Shown here: one piece after another, positions 28,541-36,729 of the stretch | Numbering within the stretch: position 1 is the first letter of the stretch | How the letters are laid out: each line of letters opens with the position of its first letter | Source: an uncultured Lactobacillus sp. | GTDB lineage: Bacteria > Bacillota > Bacilli > Lactobacillales > Lactobacillaceae | Reading direction: 5' to 3' | DNA: 64,000 bases | NCBI GenBank assembly: GCA_946482465.1 | Contig: CAMLRL010000001.1 | Location: 1-64,000 of the forward strand | Translations under genes and position numbers: made by a program | Notes under the pieces: generated by a model | Seen by the model: the letters and a program-made list of their open reading frames with translations, nothing else | What the model was told of the DNA's origin: nothing | Databases searched by the model: none

Positions 28541-28878
28541 AACAATTGTTCCATATCTTCCTGTGTTTCTTGTAACTTCTTTTCAGCTTGGACAGCCAAA
28601 TCACTTATTTGTTTTTCAATATGATCACTTGAAAGATCAATCTGATCCCAACTTGATTTCGTAACTTGATCAACAAAATCAAGCGCGTTTAGTTCCTCCC
28701 TAATTTCATCAGCATCCTTTTGATTAACATATAAAATGCAGTAAGCACATTTTTTGGAGAAATAGACTATATCCCCATAACGTCGTAATTTGTATTGATT
28801 GTTAACAGACTTTAAATAAACAATCAAACTCTGTCTTTGATTAATATTTTTATGTTCCAAATCTTTTTCAATACTCAT
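28537..28878 (-). CDS. ylbG: YlbG family protein (DUF2129)
   Basis: This is a 113-residue cytosolic protein of the DUF2129 family, conserved in Firmicutes between ftsW or related genes and rsmD. The family core includes LRRYGDIVYFSKKCAYCILYV. The last 30 residues are rich in E and Q and probably helical. The molecular role is unknown; the constant position next to rsmD and coaD is all the context offers. It overlaps both neighbours by 4 bases. Confidence 0.85.
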   Translation of the reverse strand: MSIEKDLEHKNINQRQSLIVYLKSVNNQYKLRRYGDIVYFSKKCAYCILYVNQKDADEIREELNALDFVDQVTKSSWDQIDLSSDHIEKQISDLAVQAEKKLQETQEDMEQLL

Positions 28879-30056
28879 TTAAGTTCTTCTTTCTCTTTTT
28901 TAATTCGTTCATTAGCAGAAATATTTAACACAATACCAATTGCAGCTGAAAGGACGAGCAAAGATGAGCCACCATAAGAAATAAAAGGTAGAGTAACACC
29001 CGTTATGGGCAATAAGCCTAAAACAGCTCCCACGTTAAAAAATGTTTGGGTAAAAATAATTGTGGCAATACCAAAACAAAACAGTGCGTTGAATTGAGAA
29101 GATGCCTTGTTGCCAACTTCCATTATGCTAAATATCAGGTAAAATATCAGTCCCAAAACCAGTAAAGCTCCTATTACCCCAATTTCTTCGGCAATAATAG
29201 CCAGAATAAAATCAGTATATGGTTCAGGAAGATAGCCCCTTTTTTGCATACTGTTTCCTAACCCAACGCCAAGTAGACCACCATTATGAATAGCATAATA
29301 TGAATTAACTAATTGTGCTCCGCCTTTTTGCTCTAATTCAAATGGATGGAGAAAGGAGAGAAAACGCCGGTACTGGTAACTTTCCTGCAAAAATTCTGGA
29401 TTCCACTTGATTATCAAAAATACTAACAAAAAGACACTGATGCCGATTCCAATCAGACAAAGCACAGCGTTTTTAGCAGGGACACCTGAAACAGAAAACA
29501 TCACAATCACTATCATTGCTAGTACTGCAGTACCGCCAAAGTCTGGTTCAATAATAACTAAAAACATCATAAATGCTGCTAAGATAGCCGGTCTAGAGAG
29601 GTTTTGAATAATGTGCCCCTTCTTAAAGGACCCATCATGGCGGTCTAAAAAATACGCTAAATAGATTACTAGGGACAGCTTGGCTATTTCAAGAGGTTGT
29701 ATTTTGATAATTTTCAAATCAATCCAGCCAACTGAGCCGTTAACAGCAGCTGCAGATCCTTTGAAAAGTTTTAAACAGATCAGATAAAACAACATTAAAA
29801 GACAAATCACTAAAAAGCCGGCAACAAATCTACGACTTTTGAAAATGCCTAATTTTAAAAAAAAGCACAGAGCACCAACCAAAAAAATTGCGCAAAACGC
29901 GTATATTGCTTGTCGAATACCATAGATAGCTGGATTGAAGCCATTTACCAATAAAATATCAGAACTGGCCGAATAAACCATCACTATGCCAAAAACAACC
30001 AATAATATATAAGGCACCAAAATATTATAATTTAAATGGTGAAGTTTTTGTCGCAC
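28875..30056 (-). CDS. ftsW: FtsW/RodA family peptidoglycan glycosyltransferase
   Basis: FtsW is the SEDS glycosyltransferase that polymerises lipid II at the septum together with a class B PBP. The 393 residues contain about ten membrane spans, the large extracellular loop with GGAQLVNSYYAI and the conserved end GVTLPFISYGGSS. It is more like FtsW than RodA because of its place in front of ylbG-rsmD, but a RodA-like role cannot be fully excluded by eye. It lies after typA, past a terminator. Confidence 0.88.
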   Translation of the reverse strand: MRQKLHHLNYNILVPYILLVVFGIVMVYSASSDILLVNGFNPAIYGIRQAIYAFCAIFLVGALCFFLKLGIFKSRRFVAGFLVICLLMLFYLICLKLFKGSAAAVNGSVGWIDLKIIKIQPLEIAKLSLVIYLAYFLDRHDGSFKKGHIIQNLSRPAILAAFMMFLVIIEPDFGGTAVLAMIVIVMFSVSGVPAKNAVLCLIGIGISVFLLVFLIIKWNPEFLQESYQYRRFLSFLHPFELEQKGGAQLVNSYYAIHNGGLLGVGLGNSMQKRGYLPEPYTDFILAIIAEEIGVIGALLVLGLIFYLIFSIMEVGNKASSQFNALFCFGIATIIFTQTFFNVGAVLGLLPITGVTLPFISYGGSSLLVLSAAIGIVLNISANERIKKEKEELK

Positions 30057-30113
30057 AAGTTGACCTCTTCCCTGTGATTAATACACGTTCATTATAAAGC
30101 ATTATAAAACAAA

Positions 30114-30143
30114 AAGGGCACCACTTCATCAGTGAGTGCCCTT
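30114..30143 (-). terminator. Terminator after typA
   Basis: A stem of GGGCAC/GTGCCC extended by CACT/AGTG around a 5-base loop, with one bulged base, lies 10 bases after the typA stop. A run of five U follows on the minus strand, separating typA from ftsW. Confidence 0.85.
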
Positions 30144-30153
30144 CTTAAATAAT

Positions 30154-31998
30154 TTATTTATTTTTATTGCGTCTCTTATCAGCTTTTTGCCGCTCAGAAG
30201 TGTTCAGGATTTTCTTTCTTAATCTGACGGATTCTGGTGTTACCTCACAGTATTCATCATCATTTAAAAATTCGATGGCTTCTTCTAGAGTTAAAGTCTT
30301 AGGGGTTCTAATTGCAGCGGCATGGTCCTTACCCGCAGCACGAGTATTAGTCAAATTTTTACCCTTAATGACATTAACAGCAATATCACGATCACGTGAT
30401 GATTGGCCAACAATCATTCCCTCATATACTTCGACACCGGCACCAATGAATAGTTCTCCACGCTGTTCAACTGTCTGTAAAGAGTAAGTAGTTGATTTGC
30501 CTTGGCTAATTGACACAAGTGCACCGTTTTGACGGCCAGGCTCCCAGTTTTTCACAACTGGTTTATATGAATCAAAGCTGTGGTTCATAATGCCGTAACC
30601 ACCTGTTTGGGACATAAATTCATTGTTATAACCAATTAAGCCTCGGGAAGGAACCAAAAAGTCTAAGCGAGTTTGATTATTGCCCGTTGAAGCCATATTT
30701 TTCATTTCACCTTTTCTTTGAGAAAGTGAATCAATTACGGAACCAACATACTCATCAGGTGTATCAACTTGCACAGCTTCAAATGGTTCACACATTTTGC
30801 CGTCAATTTCGCGGTAAATAACCTTTGGTCTTGACAGTTGCAATTCAAAACCTTCACGACGCATTTCTTCGACTAAAATCGAAAGGTGCAGTTCACCACG
30901 ACCAGAAACAGTCCAGGCGTTTAATTGATCAGTAGGCTCAACTCTTAATGAGACATCAGTCCGAGTTTGCTTGATTAAACGGTCTTCCAGTTTCTTAGGC
31001 GTAACCTTGTCACCTTCACGTCCAGAGAAAGGAGAATCATTGGCAACAAAATCCATTTGCAAGGTTGGCGGATCAATTTTCAGAATTGGCAATGCCTCAG
31101 GATTCTCTGCCGATGCAATAGTTTCACCAACAAAAATATCGTTAATACCGCTGATAGCAATTATATCGCCAGCTTTTGCCTCAGTGATTTCATTACGCTT
31201 CAAGCCGAAGAAACCAAATAATTTGGTAACTCTAAAGTTTTGAGTAGAACCGTCACGTTTCATAACTGTGATGTTGTCACCGACTTTGACCCGACCACGG
31301 TAAACTCGGCCAACGCCAATTCGGCCAACATAATCGTCCCAGTCAAGCATTGTAATTTGGAATTGCAGAGGCTCATCAGAATTATCAATTGGTGCAGGAA
31401 TAGATTTGATAATCGTATCAAATATAGGATTCATAGTCTCTTCCTGCTTGGCCGGATCTGGATCGTATGAGGACGTACCATTTAATGCAGAAGCATAAAC
31501 AACTGGGAAATCTAATTGTTCATCGTTTGCACCTAACTCAATGAATAATTCCAAAACTTCATCAAGAACTTCTTTTGGACGAGCACCTGGACGGTCAATT
31601 TTATTAATAACTACAATAGGCTTAACCCCAGCTTCTAATGCCTTTTTAAGTACGAAACGAGTTTGCGGCATAGTTCCTTCATAGGCATCTACTAGAAGCA
31701 AGGCACCATCAACCATATGCATAATACGTTCAACTTCGCCACCAAAATCGGCATGTCCCGGAGTATCCAAGATATTGATTGTAGTATCGCCATATTTAAC
31801 CGCAGTGTTTTTGGATAAAATAGTAATACCACGTTCGCGCTCAATATCGTTTGAGTCCATTGCCCGATCTTCCAGAGCCATATGTTCAGGGAGAGTGTCG
31901 GATTGCTTCAATAATTGGTTAACCAAAGTAGTTTTACCATGGTCAACGTGAGCTATGATAGCTATATTCCTAATATCGTTTCTTCTTTTCTCTGACAA
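30154..31998 (-). CDS. typA: Ribosome-associated translational GTPase TypA/BipA
   Basis: TypA is an EF-G-like GTPase that helps 50S assembly, particularly in the cold or under stress. The TTG start at 31998 gives 614 residues, the usual family length, and lies 8 bases after AGGAGG; a GTG six codons earlier lies inside the ribosome binding site. G1 AHVDHGKT, the G3 DTPGHAD and G4 NKID motifs are intact, followed by domains II, III and V and the TypA-specific C-terminal domain. An intrinsic terminator-like hairpin lies in its own leader (see separate entry), so expression may be attenuated. Confidence 0.95.
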   Translation of the reverse strand: MSEKRRNDIRNIAIIAHVDHGKTTLVNQLLKQSDTLPEHMALEDRAMDSNDIERERGITILSKNTAVKYGDTTINILDTPGHADFGGEVERIMHMVDGALLLVDAYEGTMPQTRFVLKKALEAGVKPIVVINKIDRPGARPKEVLDEVLELFIELGANDEQLDFPVVYASALNGTSSYDPDPAKQEETMNPIFDTIIKSIPAPIDNSDEPLQFQITMLDWDDYVGRIGVGRVYRGRVKVGDNITVMKRDGSTQNFRVTKLFGFFGLKRNEITEAKAGDIIAISGINDIFVGETIASAENPEALPILKIDPPTLQMDFVANDSPFSGREGDKVTPKKLEDRLIKQTRTDVSLRVEPTDQLNAWTVSGRGELHLSILVEEMRREGFELQLSRPKVIYREIDGKMCEPFEAVQVDTPDEYVGSVIDSLSQRKGEMKNMASTGNNQTRLDFLVPSRGLIGYNNEFMSQTGGYGIMNHSFDSYKPVVKNWEPGRQNGALVSISQGKSTTYSLQTVEQRGELFIGAGVEVYEGMIVGQSSRDRDIAVNVIKGKNLTNTRAAGKDHAAAIRTPKTLTLEEAIEFLNDDEYCEVTPESVRLRKKILNTSERQKADKRRNKNK

Positions 31999-32024
31999 AA
32001 GTAATTCCTCCTCCACTCCTCAAT

Positions 32025-32051
32025 AAAAAAACTGTGACCATGTCACAGTTT
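32025..32051 (-). promoter_or_regulatory. Terminator-like attenuator hairpin in the typA leader
   Basis: The minus strand forms AAACTGTGAC / GTCACAGTTT (32042-32051 with 32029-32038), a perfect 10-base-pair stem with a 3-base loop, followed by U residues to 32025. It has all marks of an intrinsic terminator, yet it lies between the typA promoter and its ribosome binding site, 27 bases before the start codon. Confidence 0.7.
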
Positions 32052-32112
32052 CGGCGGCACGTCAAAAACATGCTAATCGAAGTGTTTCATATCTGTATAT
32101 TTACGCTCATTG

Positions 32113-32141
32113 ATTTTACCACCTAACTATATACTGGTCAA
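32113..32141 (-). promoter_or_regulatory. typA promoter
   Basis: The minus strand has TTGACC (32136-32141), a 17-base spacer and an extended -10 TGGTAAAAT ending at 32113. Transcription would start near 32105 and give a leader of about 108 bases that contains the attenuator hairpin. Confidence 0.75.
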
Positions 32142-32200
32142 CGTTTATCCCTCTTTTTCAAATTAAAAATTTAGTATAGAATAAAAAGCAGACAAATTAG

Positions 32201-32230
32201 TTTACTTTATGTTACAAATATAACTATAAA
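32201..32230 (+). promoter_or_regulatory. def promoter
   Basis: The plus strand has TTTACT (32201-32206), an 18-base spacer and TATAAA (32225-32230), leaving a leader of under 20 bases before def. The fit is moderate. Confidence 0.5.
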
Positions 32231-32253
32231 CTTTTATGAAAGAGTGAATTTAA

Positions 32254-32808
32254 TTGATATTAATGAAAGATATTACCCGGGATGGTAATCCTGTGTTACG
32301 TAAAGTCGCTAAACCATTGACTTTTCCTTTAAGTGAACACTACAAAAACTTAGCTAAAGAAATGATGGAGTATCTTGTTAACTCTCAAGATCCTAAAATT
32401 GCCGCAAAACACCAACTAAGAGCGGGTGTAGGCTTAGCAGCTCCGCAGGTAGGTGAAAGTGTCCAAATGGCTTCACTATTAGTTCCTAACGATAAGGGTG
32501 ATATAATTTTTAAGGAAACTTTTGTTAATCCCGAAATATTGTCTGAATCTGTTAGGCAAGCATGTCTCAGTGAAGGTGAAGGCTGCTTAAGTGTTGATAA
32601 GGTAATTGACGGGTATGTCCCTAGACCTGACAAGCTAAAGGTCCACTACTACACTGTCTCCGGAGAAGAAAAAACCGTACGCTTAAAAGATTATCCTGCA
32701 ATTGTAGCATCCCATGAAATCGAACATTTACGAGGACATCTGTTTTATGATCGCATTAATAAGGAAGATCCTTTCAAACTGGATGATGATACTGTTATAA
32801 TTTATTAA
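32254..32808 (+). CDS. def: Peptide deformylase
   Basis: Deformylase removes the formyl group from the N-terminal methionine of new proteins. The 184 residues carry motif 1 GVGLAAPQ at 58-65, motif 2 EGCLSV with metal ligand Cys111, and motif 3 HEIEH at 154-158. The third motif has Glu where many enzymes have Asp (HEIDH), but the two histidines and the catalytic Glu are present. The TTG start at 32254 sits 7 bases after AAAGAGTG, while the ATG three codons later is too far away. The long insert near 45-55 is typical of type 2 Gram-positive enzymes. Confidence 0.95.
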   Translation: MILMKDITRDGNPVLRKVAKPLTFPLSEHYKNLAKEMMEYLVNSQDPKIAAKHQLRAGVGLAAPQVGESVQMASLLVPNDKGDIIFKETFVNPEILSESVRQACLSEGEGCLSVDKVIDGYVPRPDKLKVHYYTVSGEEKTVRLKDYPAIVASHEIEHLRGHLFYDRINKEDPFKLDDDTVIIY

Positions 32809-32825
32809 TTGTTTTAAAAATATTT

Positions 32826-32857
32826 AAGCCGTCTTTTTTGATTTGACGGTTTTTTTA
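32826..32857 (+). terminator. Terminator after def
   Basis: A short stem AAGCCGTC / GACGGTTT with one G-U pair and an 11-base loop is followed by a run of U. It begins 18 bases after the def stop. Confidence 0.7.
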
Positions 32858-32900
32858 ATAAAGCTACTAGAACTTGATTCTATACTTGATTTCTTATGTA

Positions 32901-32909
32901 TGGTAGAAT
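32901..32909 (+). promoter_or_regulatory. Extended -10 element for rpoY-rnjA
   Basis: TGGTAGAAT at 32901-32909 is an extended -10. TATACT lies 17 bases upstream in the -35 place, which is a weak match. Transcription would start about 65 bases before rpoY. Confidence 0.45.
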
Positions 32910-32982
32910 TTTATTAGCTATTGGGTACTTTTTGTTATCCAAAATATGAACGTTTTATAAACTGAATAAGGAGAATACAAAT

Positions 32983-33207
32983 ATGATCTACAAAGTTTTG
33001 TATCAAAAAGACAAGGTTGTCAACCCTAGACGGGAGACAACCCAGACTCTTTACTTTGAAGCCGATAATATGGTGGCAGCAAGGACTATGGTTGAGGAGA
33101 ATACCCCCTATAATATTGAACTCATCCAAGAATTAGCCGGAAATTCGCTAACTTACGAAAAAGAACATGCCGACTTTAAATTGACCTCTTTTGAGAGTAA
33201 GAAGTAG
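32983..33207 (+). CDS. rpoY: RNA polymerase epsilon subunit
   Basis: RpoY (YkzG, DUF1447) is a small accessory subunit of Firmicute RNA polymerase that resembles the phage Gp2 inhibitor fold. The 74 residues include the conserved [15 protein letters not shown] and [12 protein letters not shown] stretches. AAGGAG lies 9 bases before the ATG. It is followed after 5 bases by rnjA, the invariant rpoY-rnjA pair that ties RNA synthesis to decay genes. Confidence 0.92.
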   Translation: MIYKVLYQKDKVVNPRRETTQTLYFEADNMVAARTMVEENTPYNIELIQELAGNSLTYEKEHADFKLTSFESKK

Positions 33208-33212
33208 TTTTC

Positions 33213-34892
33213 GTGCGCATTAAAAATAATGAAGTTGCCGTCGTTGCAATCGGGGGGTTGCACGAAATAGGCAAAAATATGTATTGTGTTCAATACCAAG
33301 ATGAGATTATTATCATGGATTGTGGTATTAAGTTTCCTGAAGATGATCTCCTTGGCATTAATTATGTAATTTCTGATTATTCGTATTTAATTAAAAACCG
33401 GAAAAAAATTAAAGCACTTGTTGTGAGTCACGGTCACGAAGACCATATTGGCGGTATTCCGTTTTTACTGGAAAAAATTCCAGAAATTCCGGTTTACGCC
33501 ACTCCTTTTGCTTTGGCACTTATTAAAGGAAAACTCGAAGAACACGGCATTCTGCGGACAACAGAATTGCACGAGGAGCATGAAGACACTGTCCTTAAAT
33601 TCAAAAAATTAACAGTGACTTTCTTTAGAACTACCCACTCTATTCCTGATACTCTGGGTATAGCCGTTCATACTCCGCTGGGTGCAGTCGTGTTTACTGG
33701 TGACTTCAAATTTGACTTAACACCCGTCATGAATCAGCCAGCCCCTGATTTTCAAAAAATGGCTAAATTAGGTAACGAAGGTGTTCTAGCTTTATTATCT
33801 GATTCGACTAATGCTGAGGTAACGCAATTTACCAAGTCCGAACGTTTTGTAGCCAAATCGCTACACGATATTATTACAGGAATTCATGGTCGCATAATAT
33901 TCGCCACGTTTGCTTCTAATCTTTACCGTGTTTCAACCGCTATTCAGGCGGCCAAAGATACCGGACGTAAAGTTGCCATTTTTGGACGGAGTATGGAAAA
34001 TGGCGTGCAAAATGGGATTGACTTAGGTTACTTAAATGTTCCTGATGGTTTGATCGTTGATGCTAACGAAATTAACCATACTCCGGCAGAAGAAGTCATG
34101 ATTTTATGTACTGGTTCCCAAGGTGAACCGCTGGCGGCTTTATCTCGAATAGCTAACGGCACTCACCGGCAAATAAGTCTGCAACCAGGAGATACAGTAA
34201 TTTTCTCCTCTAACCCGATTCCAGGAAATACCTTAAGCGTCAATCACTTAATTAATAAATTAATGGAGGGTGGCGCCAACGTCGTTCATGGCAGAATAAA
34301 TAACGTCCATACATCTGGACATGGTGGTCAGGAAGAACTTAAAATGATGGTTCGTTTGACCAAGCCCAAGTACATGATTCCTGTTCACGGCGAATACCGG
34401 ATGCAAGTCATTCATACTGAATTAGCACAGGCAGCCGGTGTCCCCGCAGAAAATACTTTTGTCCTTGAAAACGGCGAAGTAGTTTGTTTTGGTCCTGAAG
34501 GATCAAGAATAGCCGGTCACATTCCTGCGGGCGATGTTTATGTTGACACTTCAGGTACTGCTGATGTGGGCAATGTTGTTGTCCATGACAGACAAGTATT
34601 ATCTGAAGATGGTTTAGTGGTTGTGGTAGCAACTGTTGATTATAAGCATAAACGTGTACTGGCTGGTCCCGACGTTTTAAGTCGCGGTTTTGTCTACATG
34701 AGAGAATCTACAGAATTAATTAATCAAGCACAAAAGCATATTTATCATGTGCTAAAATCTGAGATGGACAAAATGGAACACCCAAAAGACAGCGTAATTC
34801 GCAATGCGATAATCGCTAACCTATCGGACTTTCTGTATTCGAAAACAAAAAGACGGCCAATGATCTTACCTATGTTAGTTGAGAAAAAATAA
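33213..34892 (+). CDS. rnjA: Ribonuclease J1
   Basis: RNase J1 is a 5'-to-3' exonuclease and endonuclease central to mRNA turnover and 16S rRNA maturation in Firmicutes. The 559 residues have the complete metal motif HGHEDH at 73-78, the beta-CASP domain with SDSTNAE near 200, and HTSGHGG near 369. A C-terminal domain allows dimer formation. The GTG start follows rpoY closely. This copy has all active-site residues, unlike the second copy at 19697, so it should be the main catalytic partner. Confidence 0.95.
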   Translation: MRIKNNEVAVVAIGGLHEIGKNMYCVQYQDEIIIMDCGIKFPEDDLLGINYVISDYSYLIKNRKKIKALVVSHGHEDHIGGIPFLLEKIPEIPVYATPFALALIKGKLEEHGILRTTELHEEHEDTVLKFKKLTVTFFRTTHSIPDTLGIAVHTPLGAVVFTGDFKFDLTPVMNQPAPDFQKMAKLGNEGVLALLSDSTNAEVTQFTKSERFVAKSLHDIITGIHGRIIFATFASNLYRVSTAIQAAKDTGRKVAIFGRSMENGVQNGIDLGYLNVPDGLIVDANEINHTPAEEVMILCTGSQGEPLAALSRIANGTHRQISLQPGDTVIFSSNPIPGNTLSVNHLINKLMEGGANVVHGRINNVHTSGHGGQEELKMMVRLTKPKYMIPVHGEYRMQVIHTELAQAAGVPAENTFVLENGEVVCFGPEGSRIAGHIPAGDVYVDTSGTADVGNVVVHDRQVLSEDGLVVVVATVDYKHKRVLAGPDVLSRGFVYMRESTELINQAQKHIYHVLKSEMDKMEHPKDSVIRNAIIANLSDFLYSKTKRRPMILPMLVEKK

Positions 34893-34920
34893 AAAAAGCC
34901 TGTTTTGTACGGGCTTTTTT
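34892..34920 (+). terminator. Terminator after rnjA
   Basis: The stem pairs 34892-34902 with 34910-34920, including one G-U pair, around a 7-base loop, and ends in six U. It begins at the rnjA stop codon. Confidence 0.85.
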
Positions 34921-34939
34921 CTATAATGAATGAAATTAT

Positions 34940-35890
34940 ATGAACAATAAATTAAAGATACACCTTTTAGTAAATGAAACTGCAGGCAATGGTCACGCTA
35001 AGTCTGTATTTGAAGAAACTACTGCATTACTCATAAATGATAATATTAATTTTGATACTAGAACAAGCGATTACGCTGGTGAGGCAATTCGCATCGCTCA
35101 AGACTATGGTAATCGACCACATTCTTCAAATGAAATTTTATTAGTAATCGGTGGAGATGGTTCACTCAATGAAGTGCTTAATGGCATTAAGCGTTCAAGT
35201 AATCCTGCCACACCTATCGCTTATTTGCCCGCTGGTACAGGAAACGATTTCGGGCGTGCAGCCAGTTTAACTGCTGATCCTAAAATTTTACTTGATCGCT
35301 TAAAAGACGGAGTTAAGCCCGATCAAATTGATTGTGGTTCATTTGTTTTTCCTGATATTAATAAAGACAAAAAATACTATTTTGCCAATAGTTTCGGTGT
35401 TGGTTTTGATGCTTTTGTTAATCATAATAGCAATATTTCCAAATTAAAAAAATTACTGAACAGATTTAATGAAGGAAAACTGATTTACGGCTATAACGTT
35501 TTAGCAAGTGTTACTAGACAGGATACTTTTAGTGTCGATATTGAAACTAATAAACGTAAGGTCCATTTTGATGATGCGTTCTTGGTCACAACAACCAACC
35601 ACCCTTATTTAGGTGGTGGCTTGCCTCTTTTACCTAGCGCAAAAATTGACAGCCACAAAATTGACACTGTAGTAATAGAAAAATTTGGTTTGCGAAAATT
35701 AGTCAAATTATTTATTAATCTGCTTAAAGATGGTTCCCATGTTTATGATCCCCAATTCCATTATTTTGAAGCTAAAAAGATTACCGTTAAAACTAGGCAA
35801 AAAGAATATGCTCAAGTAGATGGTGAGGAAATTAAGCGCAATACTTTTAATGTTGAATTTTCCGTATCTAGTTTTAATTTATTGCGCTAA
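34940..35890 (+). CDS. Diacylglycerol kinase family lipid kinase
   Basis: This soluble lipid kinase of the DagK/YegS family has 316 residues. The nucleotide motif GGDGSLNE is at 71-78 and PAGTGNDFGRA starts at 97. In Bacillus, DgkB recycles diacylglycerol from lipoteichoic acid synthesis into phosphatidic acid, the most likely job here. The ATG has no clear ribosome binding site; a TATAAT at 34922-34927 lies only 12 bases upstream, so the mRNA may be nearly leaderless. It is bounded by terminators on both sides. Confidence 0.85.
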   Translation: MNNKLKIHLLVNETAGNGHAKSVFEETTALLINDNINFDTRTSDYAGEAIRIAQDYGNRPHSSNEILLVIGGDGSLNEVLNGIKRSSNPATPIAYLPAGTGNDFGRAASLTADPKILLDRLKDGVKPDQIDCGSFVFPDINKDKKYYFANSFGVGFDAFVNHNSNISKLKKLLNRFNEGKLIYGYNVLASVTRQDTFSVDIETNKRKVHFDDAFLVTTTNHPYLGGGLPLLPSAKIDSHKIDTVVIEKFGLRKLVKLFINLLKDGSHVYDPQFHYFEAKKITVKTRQKEYAQVDGEEIKRNTFNVEFSVSSFNLLR

Positions 35891-35905
35891 TTTAATACAT
35901 TTAAA

Positions 35906-35947
35906 AAAAGGACTAATCTCCGATATTCAATCGGAGTTAGTCCTTTT
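35906..35947 (+). terminator. Terminator after the lipid kinase gene
   Basis: A long stem of 11 plus 7 base pairs (AAAAGGACTAA with TTAGTCCTTTT, then CTCCGAT with ATCGGAG, one bulged T) is followed by U residues. It begins 15 bases after the stop codon. Confidence 0.9.
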
Positions 35948-35962
35948 AATTTGAATATGATT

Positions 35963-36097
35963 CTAATGTTCAATGTAGTCTCTGATTGCATCTTCTAATT
36001 CAGTGAGATTTTTATATTGCTTTTCAAGACCGTAAAACATTTCTCGTTTGAGTATCCCTAAGAAGCCTTCCTCAGAACCATCATCAATTTGGTTGAC
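35963..36097 (-). pseudogene. IS3-family transposase OrfB, C-terminal remnant
   Basis: In the frame ending at 35963 the minus strand encodes 44 residues containing DDGSEEGFLGILKREMFYG and then LEDAIRDYIEH. This is the C-terminal part of an IS3-family OrfB integrase, with the region of the third catalytic acidic residue (the E of EGFLG) and the conserved KREMFYG. Nothing upstream of this part, no OrfA and no terminal inverted repeat was found. The reading stops at EH, where intact copies usually continue with YN, so both ends are lost. It is a dead fragment. Confidence 0.8.
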
Positions 36098-36222
36098 TTT
36101 CCCACCCCATTAGGTCCTACCAGACCAATCACTGTGGGCTCCAAGGGAATTTTAAAGTTAAGATCATAAAAGACCGGCTTTTTGCCGTAGTTTTTCTTCA
36201 CCCGCTCGAAAATTATTGCCAT
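36058..36222 (-). pseudogene. ABC transporter ATPase, N-terminal remnant fused to the IS3 scar
   Basis: An ATG at 36222 after AAGGAGC opens a frame of 54 codons. The first 44 residues are the start of an ABC ATPase: beta strands, an NYGKKPVFYDLNF stretch and a perfect Walker A GPNGVGKST at 36-44. Directly after the Walker A threonine the sequence becomes the IS3 transposase remnant in another frame, adding ten unrelated residues before a stop. Signature motif, Walker B and any permease gene are absent. A tiny P-loop peptide might still be translated, but it cannot be a working ATPase. Confidence 0.8.
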
Positions 36223-36323
36223 ATTTTTGCTCCTTAATGATTAGGCCATAATTAAAAATATAACAATAATTTAATCATTATTTTTTTAAAATGGCAATAA
36301 AAATACTATCTAAATTCATTTTC

Positions 36324-36719
36324 TTAATTTAAATATGATACATTTACTTCTATTTGTGCTAACTGCATGATATTTTTTACTAAGTTTTCTGTGTTACTTT
36401 CACAGCTGATTACACCATTTTCAGCGTTAAAAGAAAATCCTGCATTAAAGACCAAATCTGCCGCTGCATCTATTAGTTCGGCATCACTTGCACTTGGATC
36501 CAACTTAAATAATGCACGTCCATCATCGTTAACATTGAAACTACCGTTTTGATTCTTTTCGACAAAACAGTAGACAGTTTCATTAAATGAATCTTTTAAA
36601 ATTGTTTCGATTTCAAGGGTATCTGGCCCAAATTCTAAGACTTTAGTATGTTGTGTTATCCATTTAGTAATATCTTTTTGCAGGGTCAAACTAGAATAAT
36701 CAGCGTTTTCATGCACCAT
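36324..36719 (-). CDS. DUF1828-like protein of unknown function
   Basis: This encodes a 131-residue acidic soluble protein without membrane spans. The central part, with a beta-rich stretch followed by NDDGRALFKLD near residues 64-74, resembles the DUF1828 family, whose function is unknown and which is often found near mobile or defence-related genes. It starts 11 bases after recD2 stops, so it could be read through from recD2, and the ABC/IS3 scar lies just downstream. The family call is from memory and moderate. No catalytic motif was recognised. Confidence 0.6.
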   Translation of the reverse strand: MVHENADYSSLTLQKDITKWITQHTKVLEFGPDTLEIETILKDSFNETVYCFVEKNQNGSFNVNDDGRALFKLDPSASDAELIDAAADLVFNAGFSFNAENGVISCESNTENLVKNIMQLAQIEVNVSYLN

Positions 36720-36729
36720 TTTTAAATTC

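Noticed and set aside
35891..36323. Intact insertion sequence between the lipid kinase gene and the DUF1828 gene
   Set aside because: Only 44 codons of OrfB remain, with no OrfA, no terminal inverted repeats and no target duplication that I could find.
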